Source: Planctomycetota bacterium (GTDB lineage: Bacteria > Planctomycetota > Phycisphaerae > Tepidisphaerales > Tepidisphaeraceae). Taken from it: a stretch of DNA of 64,000 nucleotides. The stretch spans positions 25,641 through 89,640 of the forward strand of contig JBCDCH010000006.1 of the NCBI GenBank assembly GCA_039182125.1, read 5' to 3'. The position numbers and the translations under genes are program-made. The notes beneath the pieces are model-generated. The model saw only the letters and a list, made by a program, of their open reading frames with translations, was not told where the DNA came from and searched no databases. Shown piece after piece: positions 33,726 to 41,591 of the stretch (its first letter is position 1; each line of letters begins with the position of its first letter).

Positions 33726-35039
33726 TCAACGCACCCGACGCAGCGCGACGCCACCGAGGAGCAACCCCGCCCCCACTGCCGCAGGCTCCGGAATCGCGAC
33801 GATCGCGTTGTACTCCTGCAGCAAATCGAGGTGGAAGGCCCGGTCGCCGTCAGGCGTGATGTTCCAGCCGCGATCGTCGATCGCGGCGCTGTCGCCGACG
33901 AAGTCGTACACCCAAAGGGCTGAGAGTTGAACGTCGGCGGCGACGATGGCGTCGAGGATGATCCGCATGCGTTGCTCGTTGTCGTTGTCGGGGTCGCCGT
34001 CGTCTTCGATGGGGAAGTTGAACACGTCGGCCACGCCGAACTCACCGAGAAAGAGCGGCTTACCCGACGCATCGGCAAACTCAGCCGCCTCGAAGAGAAC
34101 GTCCAGGTACGTCACGTTCGGATCGTCGAACCGCGTGGGCGTCTCGGTCTGGTCTTCGCGCGAGACGCCGAGCATGCTGTGGTAGTACGCGTGCAGGCTG
34201 ATGGCATCGACGGCGGCGTGATCATCGAGGGTGATCTGCGCGAACTCGGCCCTCGTGTCGCGGCCGAAGTCGCCCGTGGTACGGAGCGAAAACGCACCGG
34301 GACGGGAGACGGAATGGCCGGTCGTGGTTGCACGGCCAGGATCGAGCGTGTTGACGATGCCGGCGAACTCGGCGATGGCCGCCCGAACGGCAGTGCTGGA
34401 GATCTTGTCGGCGTCGGTCCGCTGATCCGGCGTGCCGCGTGCCGGGGCGATGAACTGGTCAGGGTTCTGGGTCGGCAAGTCCTGGGCGAGGTTGAACTCG
34501 TTGCCGAACTCCCACATCAGAATCGCATCGGAGTCGCGGTAGCGGGTGACCATCTCGGTGGCGTACTCGCGGGCGAATGCACGGGTCTGGCTATCGGCAT
34601 CACCCCACGCACTGCCCGGCTCGCCGACCAGGTCCGGGACCGCGAACCGGTTCCAGAACAGTGTCGGCACCAGCCCGACACCGTTGGCCTCGGCACTGGC
34701 GACGACCGCGTCGAGCCGGCGGAAATACTCGGCCCGATCGGACTGATACAGCGCGAAGTCGTCGGGCAGGAAGCCGCCGAAGTTGATCCGGGCGAAAGGG
34801 ATGTTCCGCTGCCCCAGTTCGGCGAAGCCGGCTTCGTAGCTCGTGTCGTTGCCGTTCCGCAAAGTCCGCAGGAAAGCGTCGTAGTAGTTGACCCCGAGGC
34901 CGCGATACGCCCGGTTGTTTTGCTCGAACTGTCCGTTATTGACGGTCAGCCCCGCGGCCCATGCCGAGACGGGGGCGAGAACAAACCCGGCCACGATCGC
35001 AAACGCGGCAACACCTTTACACAAACGTTTGTTATTCAA
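33726..35039 (-). CDS. Secreted GH5-like glycoside hydrolase with PEP-CTERM tail
   Basis: A 437-residue exported enzyme of the clan-A (GH5-like, mannanase/cellulase type) barrel. Signal peptide residues 1-29 end at WAA. Probable acid/base is Glu 181 in EFGNEFN and nucleophile Glu 333 in LFLGEFG, and LHAYYHS fits the barrel. The C-terminus has AIPEPAAVGAGLLLGG then RRVR, an exosortase sorting tail, so the enzyme is likely held at the cell surface. The start is TTG 35039, preceded by GAGGAGAA seven bases upstream. A perfect palindrome, ACAAACGTTTGT, covers codons 3-6. The polysaccharide substrate is unknown. Confidence 0.82.
   Translation of the reverse strand: MNNKRLCKGVAAFAIVAGFVLAPVSAWAAGLTVNNGQFEQNNRAYRGLGVNYYDAFLRTLRNGNDTSYEAGFAELGQRNIPFARINFGGFLPDDFALYQSDRAEYFRRLDAVVASAEANGVGLVPTLFWNRFAVPDLVGEPGSAWGDADSQTRAFAREYATEMVTRYRDSDAILMWEFGNEFNLAQDLPTQNPDQFIAPARGTPDQRTDADKISSTAVRAAIAEFAGIVNTLDPGRATTTGHSVSRPGAFSLRTTGDFGRDTRAEFAQITLDDHAAVDAISLHAYYHSMLGVSREDQTETPTRFDDPNVTYLDVLFEAAEFADASGKPLFLGEFGVADVFNFPIEDDGDPDNDNEQRMRIILDAIVAADVQLSALWVYDFVGDSAAIDDRGWNITPDGDRAFHLDLLQEYNAIVAIPEPAAVGAGLLLGGVALRRVR
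35021..35032. promoter_or_regulatory. 12-bp palindrome, possible LacI-family operator
   Basis: ACAAACGTTTGT is a perfect palindrome with a central CG, the shape of LacI-family operators, placed in the first codons of the GH5-like gene where a repressor could block elongation. It could also be chance. Confidence 0.3.
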
Positions 35040-35175
35040 TGAATTCTCCTCTACTGCGGTTCAGAGCATACGCCACTTCGTCCGATCGGGCCAACGAACG
35101 CGTGGGTCGGACGTACGCTCGGCGCTGCACCATCTCCGACGGCCACGGGAGACGAGTCGCTGGCTCGTATCGGTC

Positions 35176-35925
35176 CTAGAACGGCAGATCGACGATGCCA
35201 CCGTCGGAACGGAGCGTCGCACCAGTCGTGTTCGCGGCTCGCGGTGAGCAGAGGAACACGACAGCGGCGGCGATTTCTTCGGGCGTGCCAAAGCGACCGG
35301 TAAGGGAACCGGGACGGGCGTGACTCACAAAGGCATCTTTGCTCACGTCCATTTCTCCAACGAAGTTTTCGACGCCCTCGGTCCACGTCGGGCCGGGCAG
35401 GACACTGTTGACCGTGACACCGCTTCCGGCGGCGGTCTTGGCAATGCCGCGAGCGATGGCGAGTTGGCTCGTTTTCGTCCAGCCGTAGTGGACCATCTCG
35501 GTCGGGATGTTCAGGCCCGACTCGCTGGAGATGAAGATGATCCGGCCGAAGCCACGCTCGATCATCCCCGGCAGCACGGCGCGGCTCAGCCGCACGCCGC
35601 TCATCACGTTCACATCGAACATCCTCTGCCAGTCTTCATCGGGGATCTCGCCAAAAGGCTTGGGCTCGAAGATGCCGGTGTTGTTGACGAGGATGTCGAG
35701 TTCGCCGGCCTGCTCGATGAGTTTCGCGCAGCCATCAGCAGTCGCAACATCACCGGCCAACCCGAGGCCGCCGAGCTCACGGGCAACCGCGTCGACGTCG
35801 GCCTGTGTACGTCCGTTGACGATCACGTCGCAGCCCTCGTTGGCAAGGAACTGAGCGATCGCCCTGCCGATGCCCTTGGTGCTGCCGGTGACGAGGGCAC
35901 GTTTGCCGTTGAGTTGAAGTTCCAT
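35176..35925 (-). CDS. Short-chain dehydrogenase/reductase
   Basis: A 249-residue classical SDR oxidoreductase. The coenzyme motif TGSTKGIG (about 11-18), NNTG (in LVNNTGIFEP), catalytic Ser in ISSESGLN and YxxxK in HYGWTKTSQLA are all present, as is the C-terminal GATLRSDGGIVDLPF. The R in VNGRTQADVD suggests NADP preference (inference). The substrate is not predictable; 3-oxoacyl reductase-like enzymes look the same. ATG 35925 (MELQLNGKRALVTG) is chosen: TAGGGT lies five bases upstream, and further in-frame extension would run into the divergent gene. Confidence 0.88.
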   Translation of the reverse strand: MELQLNGKRALVTGSTKGIGRAIAQFLANEGCDVIVNGRTQADVDAVARELGGLGLAGDVATADGCAKLIEQAGELDILVNNTGIFEPKPFGEIPDEDWQRMFDVNVMSGVRLSRAVLPGMIERGFGRIIFISSESGLNIPTEMVHYGWTKTSQLAIARGIAKTAAGSGVTVNSVLPGPTWTEGVENFVGEMDVSKDAFVSHARPGSLTGRFGTPEEIAAAVVFLCSPRAANTTGATLRSDGGIVDLPF

Positions 35926-35972
35926 GGCCGACCCTATGTCAAACGCCAGGCCATTGCCGTTATGTTGACCGA

Positions 35973-36629
35973 ATGCTCGTCCTTCTCCTTGCCACACTCG
36001 CCGCCGCGCCGACGACCGGACCCGCACCGCACACCTTCACCGACGGCGTCGCCGTCATCGAAGCCGAATCGTTCGTTGAACAAACGAAAGACGACGTGCG
36101 GCGGTGGTACGTGCAGTCCGTCGATGCCATGGCCGAGGTCGAGGGCCGGGACGACGACGCGACCGAACCGGCCACAGCCTCCGGCGGTGCGTACATCGAA
36201 GCCCTGCCCGACACGCGGGTAACCCACGACGACCCGCTCATCAGCGGCGAGAATTTTTCCAACGTGCCGGGCGTGATGGGCGTGCTGCACTACCGCGTGC
36301 GGTTCGACGAGCCGGGTCGTTACTACGTCTGGGCGTGTGCCCACTCGATCGGCACCGAGGACAACGGCATCCACGTCGGCCTCGACGACGACTGGCCTGA
36401 AACGTCGCAGCGCGTGCAGTGGTGCGCCGGCAAGGGTGCGTGGACCTGGTCGAGCAACCAGCGCGTCCCCGACAATCACTGCGGCGATCCGCTGACGATC
36501 TGGCTCGACATCGACGAGCCGGGCGTGCGGACGGTGACAATTTCCATGCGCGAGGACGGCGTCGAACTCGACCGGTTCCTGCTGACCCGCGATGCGGAGT
36601 TCGACCCGGCGACGGATCTGGCCGACTGA
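35973..36629 (+). CDS. Secreted protein resembling a carbohydrate-binding domain
   Basis: A 218-residue exported protein with a short signal peptide (MLVLLLATLAAAPTTG). The mature part opens VAVIEAESF and continues with GVLHYRVRFDEPGRYYVWAC, NGIHVGLDDDWPETSQRVQW, WLDIDEPGVRTVTISMREDG and ELDRFLLTRD. This beta-sandwich pattern recalls CBM6/CBM35-like modules in planctomycete glycosidases, here standing alone, so it may bind polysaccharide at the surface. ATG 35973 is six bases after TATGTT. The stop overlaps the next start (TGATG), so the downstream kinase-like gene is translationally coupled. Confidence 0.65.
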   Translation: MLVLLLATLAAAPTTGPAPHTFTDGVAVIEAESFVEQTKDDVRRWYVQSVDAMAEVEGRDDDATEPATASGGAYIEALPDTRVTHDDPLISGENFSNVPGVMGVLHYRVRFDEPGRYYVWACAHSIGTEDNGIHVGLDDDWPETSQRVQWCAGKGAWTWSSNQRVPDNHCGDPLTIWLDIDEPGVRTVTISMREDGVELDRFLLTRDAEFDPATDLAD

Positions 36630-37153
36630 TGTCCAACCCAATGCAACGCATCCTGATCGTCGGCCCCTGTGGTGCGGGCAAGAGCACGCTGGCCATCCAA
36701 CTCGGGCAGCGAACCGGCCTGCCGGTACATCACATGGATCGCCTGCACTGGAAGCCCGGCTGGGTCGAGTCGAGCCGCGAGGAACTGCGCGAAAAACTCA
36801 CCGCGATCGTCGCCGGCAATCGCTGGATCATCGACGGCAACTACAGCTCGAGCTTCGACCTGCGCCTGCCACGCGCCGACACAATCGTCTGGCTCGACTA
36901 CCCGCCACGGCTCTACCGCTGGCGCGTCCTCAAACGTCACATCGTCGGCCGCTTCCGCCAACGAACCGACATCACCGAAGGCTGTGTCGAGAAGTTCGAC
37001 CCGGAGTTCATGCGCTACGTCTGGCGCTTCCACAGAGACCGTCGGCCGGAGTTGGTGAAAGTCATGAACGCACTGCCGGCGGAGATGGCGTTGCACCATT
37101 TCCGCCGGCCGCGCGAATCGAAAGCGTGGCTCAACGCCGTCGCAGCAATGTGA
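36629..37153 (+). CDS. P-loop kinase-like protein (FlaR/adenylate-kinase-like)
   Basis: A 174-residue nucleotide-binding protein. Walker A is GPCGAGKST (about 12-20), followed by LPVHHMDRLHWKPGWVESSR, WIIDGNYSSSFDLRLPRADT, IVWLDYPPRLYRWRVLKR and a late HHFRRPRESKAWL. These blocks define the group annotated as DNA-topology-modulation (FlaR) or AAA-type small kinases; the phosphoryl acceptor is unknown. It is coupled to the preceding gene by TGATG. Its 3' end overlaps the convergent PEP-CTERM gene by 23 bases. Confidence 0.78.
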   Translation: MSNPMQRILIVGPCGAGKSTLAIQLGQRTGLPVHHMDRLHWKPGWVESSREELREKLTAIVAGNRWIIDGNYSSSFDLRLPRADTIVWLDYPPRLYRWRVLKRHIVGRFRQRTDITEGCVEKFDPEFMRYVWRFHRDRRPELVKVMNALPAEMALHHFRRPRESKAWLNAVAAM

Positions 37154-37763
37154 GCCCGAGCCCGCCGAGCAGGCCAAGCGTTGCCGGCTCGGGGATAACC
37201 GTGACGGTGCCGGTGAAGCCGAGGTTGTTGAAGTCGACCTGCGTGTTGGTGCCGCTGAGCACCACGTCGACGAACTGCACCTTCGACGGAAAGTTCAACG
37301 GAATGTCCTCGGCGAAGATCGGGTCGCTGTCGCTGCCAGTTGCGTTACCCAGCGCCGGCTCGACATCGTTGATCGTGCCGACCAAGTCCATGTTCGCGTC
37401 GAAGAACGTGAAGTCGATGTCATCGACGTCGAAGCCTTCGCTGTGGTAGTTCCAGAAGTGGATCGTCGTGAGGTCGTACTCGACGAGCAAATCGAATCGC
37501 AGGCCCAGCGGGTCGCCGGTGGTCCAAACGTGGGTGGACTGGTTGTGAAGTTCGCCCGCATCAGCCGAGGGCAGGTCGATGATGTTGGCCAGCGACTGCT
37601 CGGTGCTGACGTTGTTGAACGGGTCGGGGTCGTTCCCGGGCGCGAGTTCCACGGTCATGTTCGCGTCCCAGAGGTAGACCGACTCGGGCTCGATGCCCGC
37701 CACCACGGCGGACGAGCCGACGCCGATCGCCAGCACAGCGACGCAGATGCGTGTGTGTTGCAC
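37131..37763 (-). CDS. PEP-CTERM surface protein
   Basis: A 210-residue exported protein with a signal peptide (MQHTRICVAVLAIGVGSSAV, cleaved near VAG), an acidic beta-rich domain and a C-terminal VIPEPATLGLLGGLGL span ending in RRR, the exosortase sorting signal. GTG 37763 follows GGAGAGACC. The function of the mature part is not recognised. It is divergent from an ABC exporter gene; a Fur-like palindrome lies between them. It overlaps the convergent P-loop gene by 23 bases. Confidence 0.78.
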   Translation of the reverse strand: MQHTRICVAVLAIGVGSSAVVAGIEPESVYLWDANMTVELAPGNDPDPFNNVSTEQSLANIIDLPSADAGELHNQSTHVWTTGDPLGLRFDLLVEYDLTTIHFWNYHSEGFDVDDIDFTFFDANMDLVGTINDVEPALGNATGSDSDPIFAEDIPLNFPSKVQFVDVVLSGTNTQVDFNNLGFTGTVTVIPEPATLGLLGGLGLTLLRRR

Positions 37764-37814
37764 GGTCTCTCCAATCTCAAGAATGTCGTGAAAGCCCCAC
37801 GCGGAGCCAACTCA

Positions 37815-37829
37815 TGATTATCATGATCA
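37815..37829. promoter_or_regulatory. Possible Fur-type box in a divergent promoter region
   Basis: TGATTATCATGATCA departs by two bases from the 7-1-7 Fur consensus TGATAATNATTATCA. It lies in a locally AT-rich patch between the divergent PEP-CTERM (start 37763) and ABC-exporter (start 37893) genes. Confidence 0.35.
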
Positions 37830-37892
37830 TGCTACGGCTGTCAATGCTTTCGCCGTCGGTCGTGTCAACTGTCCGCCCCTACTGTCGGGCCG

Positions 37893-39743
37893 ATGCTTCG
37901 CCGCGAACGCACCGAACCCGCCGAGTCGCCCGTGTTTCGGCGGATGCTGGGGTTGCTCGGACCGCATCGGAAGCTCGTCGGGGGCGGGTTGTTTCTGCTG
38001 TTGCTCAGCGTGCCGTGTGAGTTGGTGCCGGGGGCGGCGGCGTTGTACCTCGTGGATGATTTGATCACGCCGTTCCTGACCGGGGCGACGCCAGGGGAGG
38101 CGCATCCGTGGTTGCACGCGGCGGTGTCGCTGGGCGGTATGCTCACGTCTTGGCCGGCGTTGCTGGCAAGCGTGATGGTGTGGATGGCGGTCATCGCGGT
38201 GCTCGGCATCGCGTTCAAGGCGGCGTCGACCAATCTCATGGAGCGGGCCGCCCAGAAACTCATCCTCGACCTGCGCCGCGACGTGTACGACAAGCTCCAG
38301 CACCAATCGCTCGGCTACCTCCACCGACAACGTACCGGCGATCTCATGTCGCGCGGCATCGGTGACGTCGACCAAGTCCAGCAGTTCATCGTCAACGGCG
38401 TCGACCAAGTGCTTGCCGAGGGCCTGATCTGGCTCGCGGCGGTGGTGACGGTGTTCTTCATTGACTGGCGGGTGGCGCTGTTCACGGTCGTGCCGATCCT
38501 GATGGTGTACGCGCTGCTGCGAATCTTCAACGCGAAGGCGAAGCCGATCTATAAGGCAGCCCGTGAATCGGCTGGCGCGGTTTCGACGCGGCTGCAGGAG
38601 AACCTCGGGGGGCTGACCACGATCAAGATCTTCAACCGCGAAGTCGTCGAGTCCAAGCGCTTCGCCGACGCGACCGAAACAAACTACGACGACCAGATCC
38701 GCGCGACGAACATGCGCACGATCTACTTCCCCTTCACCGGCGTGCTCGCCAACTTCGCCGGCGTCGCGATGTACGGGTCGGGGGCGTACTTCATTCTCAC
38801 CGGCTCGTTTACGCTTGGCGGGTTGCTGGCGTTCCGCGCGTTTTACTGGCGGTTGTTCGGGCCGGTGTTCACGTTGGCACGGGTGAACGATCTGATCCAG
38901 CGCAGCACGGCGGCGGCGCGGCGGGTGTTCGAGGTGCTGGACGAGCCGGTCGAGCTACCGGACAAGCCCGACGCGAAGCCGCTGCCGAAAGTCGACGGGC
39001 ATCTGCGGCTCGAGGGCGTGACCTTCCACTACCGCAACAAACCCGAGCCGGTGCTGCGCGACGTGACCATCGACATTCCCGCCGGCAAGACCGTCGCGCT
39101 CTGCGGCCCCAGCGGTGCAGGCAAGAGCACCGTGCTCAACATGCTGCTGCGGTTCTACGACCCGACCACCGGCAAGATCACGCTCGACGACATCGACCTG
39201 CGCGACGTGCAGCGCGGGGCGCTGCGTCGGCACTACGCGCTGGTGCAACAGGAGACGTTCCTCTTCGCCGACACCATCGCGGCCAACCTGCGCTTCGGTC
39301 GGCCCAACGCAAGCGACGAACAACTGAAAGCCGCCGTCACCGCGGCGAACATCGGCGAGTTCATCGACGCCCTACCCGACGGCTACGACACCATGGTCGG
39401 CGAGCGCGGCGTTCTGCTCAGCGGCGGCCAGAAGCAACGCCTGAGCCTCGCCCGCGCCTTCCTCGCCGACCCGGAGATCCTGCTGCTCGACGAGCCGACC
39501 AGCAGCGTCGAACCCGCCAGCGAAGCCGCGATCCTGCGCTCGATCATGGAACTGCTCCGCGGACGAACGACGGTGCTCACCAGCCACCGCCCAAGCCTGA
39601 TCGAGTCGGCCGACCTGGTCTACGTCATCGAAAACGGAAGCGTCGTCGCCAGCGGGAGCGTCGAGGATGCCCGGCGGAGTAACGCATGGTTCGCAGCGTT
39701 TCTCGGGGATGATGCCGAGTCTGATGCGATGATCAACAACTAG
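37893..39743 (+). CDS. ABC exporter, fused permease-ATPase (MsbA-like)
   Basis: A 616-residue half transporter that should act as a homodimer to export lipid, peptide or drug. Residues ~25-325 form a six-span ABC transmembrane domain (LVGGGLFLLLLSVPCELV..., FRAFYWRLFGPVFTLARV). The ATPase has Walker A GPSGAGKST (about 407), Q-loop VQQETFLF, signature LLSGGQKQRLSLARA, Walker B ILLLDEPTS and the H-loop LTSHRPS. The D-loop reads SSVEPA in place of SALD. ATG 37893 lies seven bases after TACTGT. It is monocistronic and convergent with the methylase-nuclease gene (four bases apart). Confidence 0.9.
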   Translation: MLRRERTEPAESPVFRRMLGLLGPHRKLVGGGLFLLLLSVPCELVPGAAALYLVDDLITPFLTGATPGEAHPWLHAAVSLGGMLTSWPALLASVMVWMAVIAVLGIAFKAASTNLMERAAQKLILDLRRDVYDKLQHQSLGYLHRQRTGDLMSRGIGDVDQVQQFIVNGVDQVLAEGLIWLAAVVTVFFIDWRVALFTVVPILMVYALLRIFNAKAKPIYKAARESAGAVSTRLQENLGGLTTIKIFNREVVESKRFADATETNYDDQIRATNMRTIYFPFTGVLANFAGVAMYGSGAYFILTGSFTLGGLLAFRAFYWRLFGPVFTLARVNDLIQRSTAAARRVFEVLDEPVELPDKPDAKPLPKVDGHLRLEGVTFHYRNKPEPVLRDVTIDIPAGKTVALCGPSGAGKSTVLNMLLRFYDPTTGKITLDDIDLRDVQRGALRRHYALVQQETFLFADTIAANLRFGRPNASDEQLKAAVTAANIGEFIDALPDGYDTMVGERGVLLSGGQKQRLSLARAFLADPEILLLDEPTSSVEPASEAAILRSIMELLRGRTTVLTSHRPSLIESADLVYVIENGSVVASGSVEDARRSNAWFAAFLGDDAESDAMINN

Positions 39744-39747
39744 CGCG

Positions 39748-41490
39748 TCACCCGTACAAACCGGGCTCTTCCTTCTTTCGCTTGCGAGCTTTGGGGGCTT
39801 GCTTGGTTGCTCGGATGAGCGTTTGAGCCGGCAGCTCAATGTGGTCGCCGTCGAGCAGATTCTGGATCGTAAGGATTTGCAGCCGCGGCACTTTCGAGCC
39901 GGCCACCGTGCCGCTCTCGAAGAACCCCGCATCGGCCGCTTCCTTCACCATCGGCTTGGTCGGCTCAGCGAGCGTGATGAACACTCCGACCGCCGCCTTC
40001 TCCCGCTCCACCACCCCGCGCAAGTCCCGCACCATTTGCACGCTCACGTTCTTCCCACCCTTCACGCTGATGATCACCTGCCGCGTCTTCCCGCCGTCGT
40101 CGATCCACAGCCGACCGTCGATACCCTTGTCCGCCCCCTTCTTCTTCTCCTGCGGGAAACACTCAACCAGCGACAACGCCCTGTACTGGAACTGGTACGC
40201 GTCGTCCTCGAAAAGCTGGTGCGCCCCGGAGATGCTCTCCGGCTCACCGACCACGTCGTAATCCGCCTCGGCGTGCAGGCCGAACGTGTCCCGCAGCCGG
40301 ACTTTGATCAGGTTCGTCGCCAGGTGCGTGATGTCGATGCCGAGCCAACGGCGGCCCAGCTTCTGCGCCGCGACCACCGCCGTGCCGCACCCGCAAAACG
40401 GATCAAGCACGACGTCGCCCTCGTTGCTGGAAGCGTTGATGATGCGTTCAAGCAGGGCCTCGGGTTTCTGCGTGGGGTAGCCGAGGCGCTCTTTGTCTTG
40501 TGTCGATAGCCACCGCACATCTTCATCGATTCCTTCGTCGGTTCCAAACACAGTACCGTCCGTGTAGGGCTGGTAAGTCCATAGGTCGGAAACAGGAGTT
40601 CCATGATCCGGCTTCACATACCATTCGGGTATCGGCCAAGCAGACTCAGGTTCAATCTTGATGCAGCCCAACTCATACAAACGATCGAGTTTTTGGTGCT
40701 GTGAAAGACCACTGAAGTCTTCGTTCATCTGCTCAAGTAGTTTCCCCGGAATGGCCCAGTATCGTCCCTTCGCAGTCGGGTCAAACCCTTTCCATGGCTT
40801 ACCTGATTCACCACCGCGGGTTCCCGACCCAGTAAGGACATTGCCGTAATAGTCAGTTCGCCAGCCATGCTCATCTTCAACGAAATACTGCTCAACGTGC
40901 CCTCGCATGTATGGGCGGGTCGGTCGATTCCAAACGAAGTCTGGCGATTTCACGTAGTAGAAGATCGTGTCATGCACCGGCGCGAAGCGCCTCGCTTTTC
41001 CGTGAGCACCGGTTCTTCTCCAGATGATTTCGCTCTTGAAATGCTCCGGTCCGAACACCGCATCGAGCACTAACTTCAGGTAGTGACTCGCCGTGGGGTC
41101 GCAGTGCAGGTAGAGGCTGCCGGTGTCCTTGAGGACGCGGCGAAGTTCGACCAGCCGCGGGGCCATCATCGATAGATACGCGAGCATGTCGCTTTGCGGC
41201 ATGAAGTCGCGGAAGGCGACCATGAGGCTGGCAAGGCGGTCGATACCGCTGGTGATCGCTTCTTCGAAGTTCGCGGCCGCTTCGTCGTTCCACTTCCACG
41301 TGTCGCCGAACGCCTTGATCTGGGCGCTGCTGGCAGCGCCGGACTGCTCGGCGAAGAGCACGTTGTAATCAGCGTTGGAGTTGAACGGCGGATCGAGGTA
41401 AACGAGATCGACCGACGCGTCGACGACATGGTCGCGCAGAATTTGCAGGTTGTCCCCGTAGTACAGCGTGTTGGGCGCGGGCTCGGCCAT
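39748..41490 (-). CDS. DNA methyltransferase fused to an Mrr-like restriction nuclease domain
   Basis: The 580-residue protein combines modification and probable cleavage in one chain. The N-terminal ~430 residues are a beta-class adenine methylase: motif [14 protein letters not shown] (32-43), [35 protein letters not shown] and AdoMet motif DPFCGCGTA (about 362). Residues ~445-540 resemble an Mrr-type endonuclease: [29 protein letters not shown] and [19 protein letters not shown]. The tail is lysine-rich. GC content equals the neighbourhood, so this is an older resident than the PvuII-like pair. TAGCTT lies six bases upstream of the ATG. The recognition site is unknown. Confidence 0.85.
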   Translation of the reverse strand: MAEPAPNTLYYGDNLQILRDHVVDASVDLVYLDPPFNSNADYNVLFAEQSGAASSAQIKAFGDTWKWNDEAAANFEEAITSGIDRLASLMVAFRDFMPQSDMLAYLSMMAPRLVELRRVLKDTGSLYLHCDPTASHYLKLVLDAVFGPEHFKSEIIWRRTGAHGKARRFAPVHDTIFYYVKSPDFVWNRPTRPYMRGHVEQYFVEDEHGWRTDYYGNVLTGSGTRGGESGKPWKGFDPTAKGRYWAIPGKLLEQMNEDFSGLSQHQKLDRLYELGCIKIEPESAWPIPEWYVKPDHGTPVSDLWTYQPYTDGTVFGTDEGIDEDVRWLSTQDKERLGYPTQKPEALLERIINASSNEGDVVLDPFCGCGTAVVAAQKLGRRWLGIDITHLATNLIKVRLRDTFGLHAEADYDVVGEPESISGAHQLFEDDAYQFQYRALSLVECFPQEKKKGADKGIDGRLWIDDGGKTRQVIISVKGGKNVSVQMVRDLRGVVEREKAAVGVFITLAEPTKPMVKEAADAGFFESGTVAGSKVPRLQILTIQNLLDGDHIELPAQTLIRATKQAPKARKRKKEEPGLYG

Positions 41491-41591
41491 CGCCGCAAGC
41501 TAGCAGATGCACGGACCAGACCAAGCACGCCGAGCCGGCATCGCGTCGGACGTTCTCCGTGCTCTGGGGGTGAGCCCCGTACACTGCCGCC

